Position numbers and translations under genes: made by a program
NCBI GenBank assembly: GCA_020860745.1
Contig: JAJBTR010000231.1
Span: 1-17,405, forward strand
Source: Lachnospiraceae bacterium
GTDB taxonomy: Bacteria > Bacillota > Clostridia > Lachnospirales > Lachnospiraceae
Length of the DNA stretch: 17,405 nucleotides
Reading direction: 5' to 3'
Shown here: piece after piece, positions 5,681 through 13,610 of the stretch
Numbering within the stretch: position 1 is the first letter of the stretch
Layout of the letters: every line of letters begins with the position of its first letter
Notes under the pieces: generated by a model
Seen by the model: only the letters and a program-made list of their open reading frames with translations
Told to the model about the DNA's origin: nothing
Databases searched by the model: none

Positions 5681-8600
5681 TTAATTCCACGGCAGCTCTT
5701 CCTCATAACAAGGCTTGTCCATGTGCTCACCTTTCTCAAAACTCGGTCCGATATAAGGGTCATTCGAAACAAACCATGTAAAGTCGCCGTATGTAACAAT
5801 AGCTTTGCGCGCCTCGTCGACCAGATTCTCGTAATAAGACAGGTCAATATCCTCTTCCTTGCCAAGCTCTTTCACCATCTCAGACTCAAGCCAGCGATAA
5901 CCTTTTGTACCGGTGACAGCGTTGTACTTGCCTTCTTTCTCCCAGACAAGTAGACCACCACCTTTACCCGGCTTAATTGGACAAAATAATCCAACCTTTC
6001 CCACAAAGTGGTAATCGTGACCTTTAGCGATTCGCTCGTCAAAATCGTCCGTAGCCTTCTCGAAATCCGTATCAGACAGTAGACCTTTCCTGTATTTTGT
6101 CTCCAGCTTGTCCATCTCTTTCTCATATCCGGAAACATCAGGCAGCGACTCGTTCATGTCCAAATATAATGAAGTCTTCGTGGCTTTCGTTTCGCAGAGA
6201 TCCTCAAAACCAATCTCTTCATTGCTGAAAAGTTTCTTGTAAATATAAGGAACCGCAAACTGCTTGCCAGTCGCGGTCCATTCTCCGGCGTGTTTGCCGT
6301 CCTTATACTTCGCAATATAAACTGCATCATTCACAAGACACATTCGGTCGTACGTAGCCTCATGTTCAAAGTTGTAGCCATACATCTTGCCGTAGTCAAT
6401 TATAAACTGAATAATCTCTGGCGTGGCGTCTGGCACCTTCACACTATCAGTTTTACAATGTGCAACAATGAATCCACGTTTTTGTATTTCGTGTTTAAGA
6501 TTGACCATAAACAGAGCGCCACGTTTAGCTACAATATTATCAACGTTTCTCTGATCTCTGAATGGGTTATCGAACTTAGCCGACGTCAACCCATATACAG
6601 AATTCACTGCGATCTTCAAAGCCTGAGCCAAATCTGCCGCAGCGCTTTCATCCGTTAAATATTTAGCCAATTTTCCGCCCAGCATTTTTCTGGCATGATC
6701 GAAGTCTTTGTGCTTGATAGCAATACGAGCCTGAAGAATTTCATTAAACCGAGCCGTGTATTCATTGCCAAAGAGATTTTCAGCAATTATAGATGACGGG
6801 TGCATTGATGCAATATCCAGCAAAGCAACATTTCCATACATACCGGGCTCTGCGTAAACATAACCACCTTCACCGACTTCTTCTCCACGATAAATAGACT
6901 TCCCAGCTTCAAATTCATATCCAGGAAAATGTGGTCTGCCATCGGAATCAAACAAACTATATTCATCGTACTTAGGGTCCCAATACAAATATCCATCCTC
7001 AACCCGCGTACCGAGAAATCTGTAATTGAATCGATCCTGTGGATGCTTGTTCTTTCCAAATATAATCTTAGTGGTGAGGCTGTTCGTGGTGTCATTAACA
7101 GTAGCACCCGCAACATCAGCCAAAACTTTCCTCGCTGTAAAATCCGCCTGTCTCGCATTAAATACCGCTTCCGTTGCAAGAACATCGTTATCACAATACC
7201 CCGCAACTTTCTCCCACATTTCTTCTGGCACAGGCTGATCCCAAGGCAAACCAAGCTCCTGATGATGAATGCCGAGTTCAATCTCCCATTTTTTGAGAGA
7301 CTGCTTCTTGCTACAGAAATCATACACATCTGTATAAGACAGGTTGTAAGCCTCGCCAAAGAAGCAGTCCCGGCTCTCTCCCTTGATTATTTTCTGCGAG
7401 AGGTTGTAAACCTGCTCATTCGTATACCCCATCAGCCTGGCATACAAAATATGATTGTCATACCGTCTACAGTTAAACCCGACCAGACGATGCTTTATCA
7501 ATTCCTCGATTTCTGCGGATGAAGGATTTATCATGCGAACCACGGCCTTTCCCTCGCCCTCCACCTTCCAATTTACGAGGAAAAGATTCGGAAAAACCTC
7601 TATATCATAAAATATAAGTCGCTCGTCCTCAGCACTTGTCTCAGAATGTTCCTCAGAGCTGAATTTCATCTTGTCGATCAGTTTAAGACAATAGTCCGCC
7701 TTATTACTGCTATTGGCCGCAAAATATATCAGAGATGGGCGCATGTCACTTACGTCATACTTAAGTTCACTGTTATAGGCGTCGTCCAATATTTTGCAAA
7801 TAAAATCCATACTGGGTTTTGTCGCAGGATGTATCTCCTTATTGAGATTTCGCTCAATTAAATTTCTAAGCGATTTCTCACTCTTAATAGACCCAATGTT
7901 GACCATTTTCTTTTTATCTCCTTTCAGTGGTAAACCTGAGCTAATTGTGGCAATGTCTAATGCGTTACATTTGGTTAACATTCGACGTAACGAAGCATTG
8001 CCCTTAAACACTTTAACCTCTATATGCTTGCCGTACACCGATTTCAGCCGGTCAACATCACCCGAATAAATATAATGCAGATGAATACCGGCACCGCTCT
8101 TACTGAGTTCCGCATACGTAGCAGGCCATTTACACGCTTCTTCGAAATTCCTTGCAAAGTCTTTCTCACCATCCTCTCCAGGAATATCAAAATCAATGAT
8201 TATGTGGTTTTCTGGGATTTTTACATAGTGAAGTTTAGAAGTGTCAAGTTCGGATAGAGTGGTTTTTACATTCACCCACCGCTTCATAGGCGTTCCTTCG
8301 TTGCTCGCATACTGGGCAGGGCAATCGCCACACAAGGTATCAAAGGCAGAGGGTACTTCTTCAAACTTGAGCCAGTGTTCAGAAACATTTTCGGAATTTT
8401 CCACCACGGGATTTTTTTCAAATTTATCCGTGAGAAAATGAATATAATAGTTCCTTACCCTGGTTCCGTCCTCTAATGTATGGCGCGGCAAGCATTCCTC
8501 GAAGTAGTTCTTCAGCTCTTCTTTAAACACACGCTGTGGAAATGGATACGCAACTCTTGCTTCTTCACAGTAAGTCTTGTACATCTCCCATGCAGCTTTC

Positions 8601-9712
8601 TGACTGACTCCATCGTCTTTCTTGAAGATATAATAGGAATCCTCGACAAAATTATAGAAGTCATTCGACGCACCCAGCATAGCAATCGGAATATAATTAG
8701 CGTATGCGTCTACATGCTCGTTGTACACATCAAGACAATGCTGTGCGATAGCGCCTAACTCAAAATCAATCTGCTTTACCGTCCGTCTGTACTCTCTTTC
8801 ACTCAACTTATTGCCGGATGGAGAAACGTCAATCAGACGTCTTAGCAAGCCCGACTTACCATCCGTAATCTTTACCGGCTTGTTTGTACCAATGAAGAGA
8901 AAAGACTTGAACTTAGTAGAATACGCAGACTTGAACTTCTCATTTACAGTCATTGTCTCATGGGATACAAGGCTGTTTAGACGAGTGTTGTCCTCGATGC
9001 GAGACAGATCGCCGTCATGCTGAATCGCTACAAGTGGATTCGTCCTGAATGCCTCCAGCGCAAAGGCATTTGAAGCAGATCCAAGATCCTTGGCATTGAA
9101 TACTTCGCAATACCCTTCAAAGAGCTTCTGAATAATGTTGAGAACTGTCGATTTGCCAGCCCCAACTGCACCATACAAGACAAGAAACTTTTGAATATGC
9201 TTCGAGTCCCCGCTGACAACAGCACCTATAGCCCACTCTATTTTCATCCGCTCTTCTTCAGAATATAATGCGGACATCAGCTTGTCATAAGCAGGAAACG
9301 GGCCAGCTGCAAGTGGATATGGTAACTTTTTACTGACATAATCCTCTTTCTTCGTTTCCATATTCGAAAATATAAGTTTCTCATCCAGCATCACAAACGA
9401 ATCTCTCATATGTTTCTGACAATACTTATGCCAGCGGTCTATCATGCCATTTTCAGAATCCCACATATGCAGGACTCTGATGTCGAAGTTGTTGGATGGA
9501 TGACTCTCCTTTGCGTAAGCATCCAGTTCGCGATCTATAATCTCTAACGCATCCTGTTCATTTGTGGACCATAGACCACGCTCTTCAACCCAAATAGCAT
9601 AGAAGTCCCCGCCTCGAATCATCAGATCAGAGCTTTTCTTTATCACAAACTTAGGGTAGATTTCTATAACACCACGCTTTCCTGTACGTGTTGAAATCAT
9701 TAAAAAATCCAT
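5681..9712 (-). CDS. fused SF3 helicase - AEP-type primase - family B DNA polymerase
   Basis: 1343 residues, start ATG 9712 behind AAAGGAG. Residues ~1-430 resemble a D5/P4-type SF3 helicase: Walker A G-A-V-G-A-G-K-S-T at 181-189, an acidic Walker B region QHDGDL at 231-236, sensor FIGTN at 273-277 and arginines at 291-292. Residues ~440-690 carry primase-like signatures: IIIDFD (D507, D509), SGAGIHLHY (H544) and E565. Residues ~695-860 are a 3'-5' exonuclease: D703/E705, N747...D752 and Y839...D843. The family B polymerase follows: motif A LLDIASMHPS (D966), motif B KIAVNSVYG (1033-1041) and motif C K-T-D-S (1087-1090), with lysine in place of the first aspartate. The end is EEELPWN. Helicase before primase is the reverse of the common order. 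Ten heptamers occur, in all three frames. It probably primes, unwinds and copies element DNA. Confidence 0.93.
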   Translation of the reverse strand: MDFLMISTRTGKRGVIEIYPKFVIKKSSDLMIRGGDFYAIWVEERGLWSTNEQDALEIIDRELDAYAKESHPSNNFDIRVLHMWDSENGMIDRWHKYCQKHMRDSFVMLDEKLIFSNMETKKEDYVSKKLPYPLAAGPFPAYDKLMSALYSEEERMKIEWAIGAVVSGDSKHIQKFLVLYGAVGAGKSTVLNIIQKLFEGYCEVFNAKDLGSASNAFALEAFRTNPLVAIQHDGDLSRIEDNTRLNSLVSHETMTVNEKFKSAYSTKFKSFLFIGTNKPVKITDGKSGLLRRLIDVSPSGNKLSEREYRRTVKQIDFELGAIAQHCLDVYNEHVDAYANYIPIAMLGASNDFYNFVEDSYYIFKKDDGVSQKAAWEMYKTYCEEARVAYPFPQRVFKEELKNYFEECLPRHTLEDGTRVRNYYIHFLTDKFEKNPVVENSENVSEHWLKFEEVPSAFDTLCGDCPAQYASNEGTPMKRWVNVKTTLSELDTSKLHYVKIPENHIIIDFDIPGEDGEKDFARNFEEACKWPATYAELSKSGAGIHLHYIYSGDVDRLKSVYGKHIEVKVFKGNASLRRMLTKCNALDIATISSGLPLKGDKKKMVNIGSIKSEKSLRNLIERNLNKEIHPATKPSMDFICKILDDAYNSELKYDVSDMRPSLIYFAANSSNKADYCLKLIDKMKFSSEEHSETSAEDERLIFYDIEVFPNLFLVNWKVEGEGKAVVRMINPSSAEIEELIKHRLVGFNCRRYDNHILYARLMGYTNEQVYNLSQKIIKGESRDCFFGEAYNLSYTDVYDFCSKKQSLKKWEIELGIHHQELGLPWDQPVPEEMWEKVAGYCDNDVLATEAVFNARQADFTARKVLADVAGATVNDTTNSLTTKIIFGKNKHPQDRFNYRFLGTRVEDGYLYWDPKYDEYSLFDSDGRPHFPGYEFEAGKSIYRGEEVGEGGYVYAEPGMYGNVALLDIASMHPSSIIAENLFGNEYTARFNEILQARIAIKHKDFDHARKMLGGKLAKYLTDESAAADLAQALKIAVNSVYGLTSAKFDNPFRDQRNVDNIVAKRGALFMVNLKHEIQKRGFIVAHCKTDSVKVPDATPEIIQFIIDYGKMYGYNFEHEATYDRMCLVNDAVYIAKYKDGKHAGEWTATGKQFAVPYIYKKLFSNEEIGFEDLCETKATKTSLYLDMNESLPDVSGYEKEMDKLETKYRKGLLSDTDFEKATDDFDERIAKGHDYHFVGKVGLFCPIKPGKGGGLLVWEKEGKYNAVTGTKGYRWLESEMVKELGKEEDIDLSYYENLVDEARKAIVTYGDFTWFVSNDPYIGPSFEKGEHMDKPCYEEELPWN

Positions 9713-9729
9713 TACATCGCTCGTCTCCT

Positions 9730-9939
9730 TTAATTCTCTTCATTGCTCGAATCCCGCAATTTCTGCCGTACCTTCTTAAGTTCCCGATCTGTCGTCATCG
9801 TATGAACGCTCAGCAAGAACATCAGAATAATCAGATTCCGGTTGATCTTCTTCTGGCGCCTAAGAACTTTTACTACGCTATTAAGCGCCTCTTCTGTATT
9901 TCCAAGATTCTTTAAAATATAACCTATTGTCTTATCCAT
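9730..9939 (-). CDS. small single-pass membrane protein
   Basis: 69 residues from ATG 9939 (MDKTIGYILKNLGNTEEAL), with AAAGGAG five to six bases upstream; the longer frame upstream is a shadow of the preceding gene. A basic segment (KVLRRQKKINR) is followed by one hydrophobic helix (NLIILMFLLSVHTM, about 35-48) and a charged C-terminal helix (DRELKKVRQKLRDSSNEEN) with coiled-coil character. It is predicted to be a tail-out or tail-in membrane protein. It sits immediately upstream of the replisome gene, so it could tether replication to the membrane, but that is speculation. A heptamer copy reads as G-Y-I-L near its start. Confidence 0.75.
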   Translation of the reverse strand: MDKTIGYILKNLGNTEEALNSVVKVLRRQKKINRNLIILMFLLSVHTMTTDRELKKVRQKLRDSSNEEN

Positions 9940-9950
9940 AGTTTCTCCTT

Positions 9951-10505
9951 TCACAATACCGTATTGAGGTACCAACACATTTGACACCAAATTTCCACTT
10001 GCCTCAGATCATCCTTGCAGTCTTCGATGGTGAATAACCCGCCCTTGCCATCACGGTCATACTCGCGATCTAAGAATCTTGTAAGAATATAATTCGCCAC
10101 ATCCTCATCAAAATTCTCGTCGTTCATATAATCGAGACCCAGGCTGAGAATCATGTTCCAAAACCAGAACGCCGTACGATCCCCAATATCCGGGTCGTGC
10201 GTAATGTGCGTTTCACACCGATCAGCAAGGGCAATCATCATCTCTAACACGCTACAAGGATGGTCATCCAAACAAACATTAATCTCATCTGCGTTATAAC
10301 TGTTTTCATATCCAAAACGATATCGGAGCTCCACTCCGTCCATAGCACGATTTTCGTCCATATCAGTCGCTATCAGATAATAAAAGTCCGTATCGTAAAG
10401 AAACTCCAATAGCGCATGATAAGATGATTCTTCAAAATGCTCTCTGTCTATGATAAAGTCACAGAGCCATTTGAAATATTTCTTTTTACTAACCACCTTG
10501 CTCAT
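9951..10505 (-). CDS. conserved gut-phage hypothetical protein, 184 residues
   Basis: ATG at 10505 with CGGAGG upstream. Signature segments are D-M-D-E-N-R-A-M-D-G-V-E-L-R-Y-R-F near residue 50, CSVLEMMIALADRCE near 84-98, DPDIGDRTAFWFWNMILSLG near 103-122, and a C-terminal R-F-L-D-R-E-Y-D...GGLFTIEDC..D-L-R-Q-V-E-I-W. I recall close patterns in many human-gut phage genomes, always unnamed. It is helical and acidic with tryptophan-rich contacts. No catalytic motif is evident. One heptamer copy (N-Y-I-L) lies inside it. I am confident that this is a real, conserved phage gene; the function is unknown. Confidence 0.88.
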   Translation of the reverse strand: MSKVVSKKKYFKWLCDFIIDREHFEESSYHALLEFLYDTDFYYLIATDMDENRAMDGVELRYRFGYENSYNADEINVCLDDHPCSVLEMMIALADRCETHITHDPDIGDRTAFWFWNMILSLGLDYMNDENFDEDVANYILTRFLDREYDRDGKGGLFTIEDCKDDLRQVEIWCQMCWYLNTVL

Positions 10506-10517
10506 TCATACCTCCGT

Positions 10518-11075
10518 TTAATGCGGTCTCTTCTTCATCATGTCTGCATACGTCCCGAAATCTTTCAGAATTTCGTAATCGCAGCTCTTGGCGTCATTCC
10601 GAACAAAGACAGAATCGTCCTCATACTCTCCGAAATGAGTCAATGATTCGAAACCGACAATTTCTTCAATATCATCCACAACCTCATCGCATTCGTCGGC
10701 CAGAACTCCATCAGAGTAATATGTAAGGCTGATTGTCTCGTAGTTCTCAAATTCACCGAATTCTTCTGGCCGAATTACATAAGGTTTATCCACGTTTTTA
10801 TTTTTCTCCTTTATATATCCTTTTGCATAACCGCTGTTGGCGATAACATCTTTATAGCTATTCATTTCTTCTTTGGCGGGTTTGACCGGCGTCTCCGATT
10901 CTTCGTCGTTCTCCAGGCGCTCTTTGTATTTTTCATTATACTGAGCCACAGTATCGTCAAGTTCATCGACCAACTCCCGAATCGTCTGCTCGTACTTTTT
11001 CTTCGCCACAAAATACCCAGCTAAAGTGCCCACTGCTGCACCAAGAATTATTGAAATATAATTAGATTTACTCAT
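10518..11075 (-). CDS. membrane-anchored acidic phage protein
   Basis: 185 residues from ATG 11075 (MSKSNYISIILGAAVGTLAG), overlapping the previous stop (GATGAGTAA). The alternative GTG start four codons upstream has no ribosome site at a usable distance. Residues 6-22 form a glycine/alanine membrane anchor. A coiled-coil-like segment follows (YEQTIRELVDELDDTV), then a linker, then a conserved domain starting P-Y-V-I-R-P-E-E-F-G-E-F with SLTYYSDGVLADE and HFGEYEDDSVFVRND. I remember that last domain from many Firmicutes phage hypotheticals. The function is unknown. The membrane anchor and acidic domain suggest a surface or membrane scaffold role. Confidence 0.85.
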   Translation of the reverse strand: MSKSNYISIILGAAVGTLAGYFVAKKKYEQTIRELVDELDDTVAQYNEKYKERLENDEESETPVKPAKEEMNSYKDVIANSGYAKGYIKEKNKNVDKPYVIRPEEFGEFENYETISLTYYSDGVLADECDEVVDDIEEIVGFESLTHFGEYEDDSVFVRNDAKSCDYEILKDFGTYADMMKKRPH

Positions 11076-11268
11076 CTCTTCTTGCACCTTTCAAATTTAT
11101 TACGGTATTATCATTATCTCCGGTAATCGTTATGACCGTTAATGCCAATCCTCCAAAAAGTAAAGAGGCACTTAACAAGATTCCTCCTGCGATATGCCTC
11201 TTTCTCTTTGAATCCAGAATATAATCTAAGCTGGCAATGACATTTTCAATAGCTTCAAAGCCTTCCAT
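11068..11268 (-). CDS. small membrane protein, 66 residues
   Basis: I chose ATG 11268 (MEGFEAIENVIASLDYIL), with GAGGTGATGGT upstream. A longer frame would overlap the 30-residue gene and lacks a ribosome site. A helical N-terminus is followed by a basic patch (DSKRKRH) and a hydrophobic helix (GILLSASLLFGGLALTVITI, about 32-51), then a short polar tail. One heptamer copy (D-Y-I-L) lies near residue 16. It is coupled to the downstream gene. The family is not recognised. Confidence 0.72.
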   Translation of the reverse strand: MEGFEAIENVIASLDYILDSKRKRHIAGGILLSASLLFGGLALTVITITGDNDNTVINLKGARRDE

Positions 11269-11272
11269 ACCA

Positions 11273-11365
11273 TCACCTCTTTCCGCCGGATAAAATAGCA
11301 AGACCTCCTACCAGACATACACCAGATAATGCGGCAAATCCATATGCTAAAATATTACCTAACAT
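11273..11365 (-). CDS. 30-residue membrane microprotein
   Basis: ATG at 11365 is preceded by GAAAGGAGGGATAAA, a near-perfect ribosome site. The peptide MLGNILAYGFAALSGVCLVG continues G-L-A-I-L-S-G-G-K-R and is one hydrophobic, small-residue-rich helix with a basic end. Its last codons supply the ribosome site (AAGAGGTGATGG) of the next gene. It is short and unrecognised, but the ribosome site and the neat fit in the operon make translation likely. Confidence 0.65.
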   Translation of the reverse strand: MLGNILAYGFAALSGVCLVGGLAILSGGKR

Positions 11366-11379
11366 TTTTATCCCTCCTT

Positions 11380-11880
11380 TCAGGCATAACTTGAAAAATA
11401 ATGATTCCCAATACGAAACATAGGCTCTCCATACTTGCCATAGTTACCGGCTGTGAAGAATATAACATCTTTATCGGTCCGGTTCTCAGCCTCCTCCCTT
11501 ACCAGGAAACGGATATGATCTGTGACTTCACAACGGTCAATCCGCCCATTCCACATTGACGAGAACTGGTTTTTCTGGTATATCACCTCGTGTACCGTAT
11601 TGGGAAAATGCTCTGAGTCGACTCGGTTAAGAATCGTATCAATAACATACCTCTTCCCAAGATCAGACTCACCCTCTGCTTCCGCCATCGTAACCAGGGC
11701 AATCAGATCAACTTCTTCATTAGTCAATCCACCCTGTGGTAGCTCCACCTTTCCCTGGATCACATCCGTCGGCTTATCTTCAGCCTTTGCGTCAACAGTA
11801 CTTGCTCCGACTACAGCAAAAGCAAAAATCGCTACAATAGCTATCAGAGCAGACATTCCAACTTTAAAATCGTTATCCAT
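11380..11880 (-). CDS. membrane-anchored SleB-type cell-wall hydrolase
   Basis: 166 residues from ATG 11880, with TAGGAGGATCTT upstream. Residues 8-31 are an uncleaved-looking signal/anchor (GMSALIAIVAIFAFAVVGAS). From about residue 55 the sequence matches the SleB / Hydrolase_2 (PF07486) family: E-E-V-D-L-I-A-L-V-T-M-A-E-A-E-G-E, then G-K-R-Y-V-I-D-T-I-L-N-R-V and QKNQFSSMWNG, with a glutamate in MAEAEGE as likely catalytic residue. These enzymes cleave the glycan backbone of peptidoglycan. In a phage it may act in lysis, in entry or in building an envelope-spanning complex. No holin can be assigned, although many small membrane proteins surround it. Confidence 0.88.
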   Translation of the reverse strand: MDNDFKVGMSALIAIVAIFAFAVVGASTVDAKAEDKPTDVIQGKVELPQGGLTNEEVDLIALVTMAEAEGESDLGKRYVIDTILNRVDSEHFPNTVHEVIYQKNQFSSMWNGRIDRCEVTDHIRFLVREEAENRTDKDVIFFTAGNYGKYGEPMFRIGNHYFSSYA

Positions 11881-11984
11881 AAGATCCTCCTAAGAATATA
11901 ATAGACTACCCCTGACGTGATACAGCCAAGGATAGTCATATTGGTTTTGATATGAGTTTCCTGTCCCGATACTGTCGAGACCAT
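11844..11984 (-). CDS. possible small membrane protein overlapping the hydrolase start
   Basis: In the 108 bases between two genes an ORF opens at ATG 11984 (M-V-S-T-V-S-G-Q-E-T-H-I-K-T-N) and continues into a hydrophobic helix (MTILGCITSGVVYYILRRIL) before ending 37 bases inside the hydrolase gene. The upstream GTGAAGGG is close to this ATG, and a second ATG at 11939 is possible. A heptamer copy reads as Y-Y-I-L. Support is the hydrophobic profile and otherwise unused space; opposing evidence is the poor ribosome-site spacing. Confidence 0.35.
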   Translation of the reverse strand: MVSTVSGQETHIKTNMTILGCITSGVVYYILRRILWITILKLECLL

Positions 11985-11988
11985 CCCT

Positions 11989-12933
11989 TCACATCAGTTC
12001 CCAGATATTTCCGTCCACATTGAAATCCAGGAGGATTGTATGCTCTTTTCCCTTCTCATAATCCATGTAATAGATGTCGTTATTGCGATATAGGCCAAAG
12101 TCAATGTAATTGTCACCAACCGGATTCTTCTCATCGTATACCCAACCAACTATCTGTCCTTCTTTTGTTTCGGAGAATCCGAGGCATTTATATACCTCAT
12201 TCAGGAACACTCTGCCTTTTGCCACAAGTAAATCATTTACATACCGCTCCTGCGCTTTGATGAACATGAGGTTGTATTCCGGAGTCGTCTCCCAATTTGG
12301 ATTAATTTCTCCGGCGTCATTATACTGTTCAAAGAGTCGAGCATAACCGCTGACATCCTTGCTGGAAATCGTGTGAATATCTTTCTTGACTTTCTTTTTC
12401 TTACCGGTCTCTTCGTCAATCTCCTGCTCCTCAATCTTCTCCGCTTTGAGATTGTAACGCAGCTCACGATCTACGGTGTCTCCAAATCTCTCAACCACTC
12501 TTCCTCGATATTCTTTGAAAGCAGTGTCGATGGTAGTATAAGCCGCAGCCAGCGCAAGATTTCTCTTTCTGAGAATATGATTGGATGTCAACAGGCTCGT
12601 TACCCCCAGCACACAGAGGGCTACTGACGGAGCATACAGCTTCACAAATTTAACGCCGGTCTGAACATAAGTGGTTGTGAGGTCTTTCTTCGCATCTTCC
12701 TGAGAATATACCTCTGTTGTTTTTTCTTCTTCACATTTATGAATTTTCTCGACGGTATCCTTGTGCTCATCCAGAATTGTGTCAACTTTCAGAGTTGCTT
12801 TACAAGCCATAATTGTTCCAGCCGCCGTACAAACAACACCAGCCACAGTAAGAATCTCCGGGCTGTGTTTTTTCATCTTAAAGCTCGTCTTACCGAGAGC
12901 TTTTGTTATTGCGCTTAACATTTTCGTTTTCAT
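11989..12933 (-). CDS. DUF6353-like two-helix membrane protein, copy 1 (largest)
   Basis: 314 residues from ATG 12933 (MKTKMLSAITKALGKTSF), with AAGGAGG upstream and a heptamer copy (12937-12943) between that site and the start. It has the layout I associate with DUF6353: a basic N-terminus with K-K-H-S-P-E-I-L-T, a first helix (about 27-46) ending in A-C-K-A-T-L-K, a charged loop, a second helix (about 100-118), then R-N-L-A-L-A-A-A-Y-T...FKEYR and a large C-terminal domain ending Y-Y-M-D-Y-E...ILLDF. Two related proteins lie upstream in this window. The role is unknown; paired helices and small soluble domains suggest a membrane complex. This copy has an extra lysine-rich insert near residues 170-190. 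Confidence 0.85.
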   Translation of the reverse strand: MKTKMLSAITKALGKTSFKMKKHSPEILTVAGVVCTAAGTIMACKATLKVDTILDEHKDTVEKIHKCEEEKTTEVYSQEDAKKDLTTTYVQTGVKFVKLYAPSVALCVLGVTSLLTSNHILRKRNLALAAAYTTIDTAFKEYRGRVVERFGDTVDRELRYNLKAEKIEEQEIDEETGKKKKVKKDIHTISSKDVSGYARLFEQYNDAGEINPNWETTPEYNLMFIKAQERYVNDLLVAKGRVFLNEVYKCLGFSETKEGQIVGWVYDEKNPVGDNYIDFGLYRNNDIYYMDYEKGKEHTILLDFNVDGNIWELM

Positions 12934-12949
12934 TGAAATATAATCCTCC

Positions 12950-13543
12950 TTAATCGATAGGTTTCGCCTTAGGCATTTTAATCATGTACTCGTTGTTTCT
13001 GAGACGGACGATGCTCGCGCTGCGAATATCATCCCATCCATATTTATTGTCCGTATAGTTGTGCTCCAGACCAGCCAGGTCGTATAAATCAGCAACACTC
13101 ACCACACCATATACGTCAATAGCCTCGTCCAAACCATCCAGCACCTCCACTGCATCTGCACGAGTCTCTAATATAACGTCATCATAGTCATAGCCAACTC
13201 TGCGTCTGCTTGAACGCTCTTCTCGTCTGTCCCGGCCATCGTAATACTTCTGATAAGAGACTCTTGAAGCGCCGGTCCTTTTCCTGGATGAGCCACTGTC
13301 CCCAACCCCAAGTAAAGCCTTAACTGTATCCAGCAAAATATCTTTTACCGCCGGTACAAATACATCCTCAAAAATATAAGACTTTACGCTCTCTGTATCC
13401 TCTGGCACGAAGACCTCTGCCAGCTTTCTCATCTCGCCTTTTTTCTTGGTCTTTGCCTTACCAGATATAGCCTTATTTATCTTTTTCTCCGGTAGTTTCT
13501 TTTCTTCTTTTGATTTATGTGAATTTGGTGCATAATTATCCAT
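12950..13543 (-). CDS. conserved phage hypothetical protein, 197 residues
   Basis: ATG at 13543 (MDNYAPNSHKSKEEKKLPEK) with TAGGAGGTAAGC upstream. A lysine-rich N-terminus is followed by SVKSYIFEDVFVPAVKDILL (about 53-72), an arginine/serine-rich low-complexity linker (DRREERSSRRR), and a conserved C-terminal domain with D-D-V-I-L-E-T-R-A-D-A-E-V-like helix, YGVVSVADLYDLAGL and NYTDNKYGWDDIR, ending ...M-P-K-A-K-P-I-D. I remember the N- and C-terminal patterns from many Firmicutes gut phages, without function. It directly follows a terminator and has no conserved upstream box, so it may depend on read-through. Two heptamer copies are present. Confidence 0.88.
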   Translation of the reverse strand: MDNYAPNSHKSKEEKKLPEKKINKAISGKAKTKKKGEMRKLAEVFVPEDTESVKSYIFEDVFVPAVKDILLDTVKALLGVGDSGSSRKRTGASRVSYQKYYDGRDRREERSSRRRVGYDYDDVILETRADAVEVLDGLDEAIDVYGVVSVADLYDLAGLEHNYTDNKYGWDDIRSASIVRLRNNEYMIKMPKAKPID

Positions 13544-13561
13544 GCTTACCTCCTAGAAAAT

Positions 13562-13600
13562 GGAAAAGAGAAAGCACCTTGTTACAGGTACTCTCTCTTT
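13562..13600 (-). terminator. intrinsic terminator after the 92-residue membrane gene
   Basis: On the minus strand GAGAGAGTACCT pairs, with two G-U pairs, to AGGTGCTTTCTC around the loop GTAACA. TTTTCC and then CATTTTC follow. The stem spans 13568-13597. It lies between the gene ending at 13611 and the ribosome site of the gene starting at 13543, so read-through must occur if no other promoter serves the latter. Confidence 0.7.
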
Positions 13601-13610
13601 CCGGTAATAA

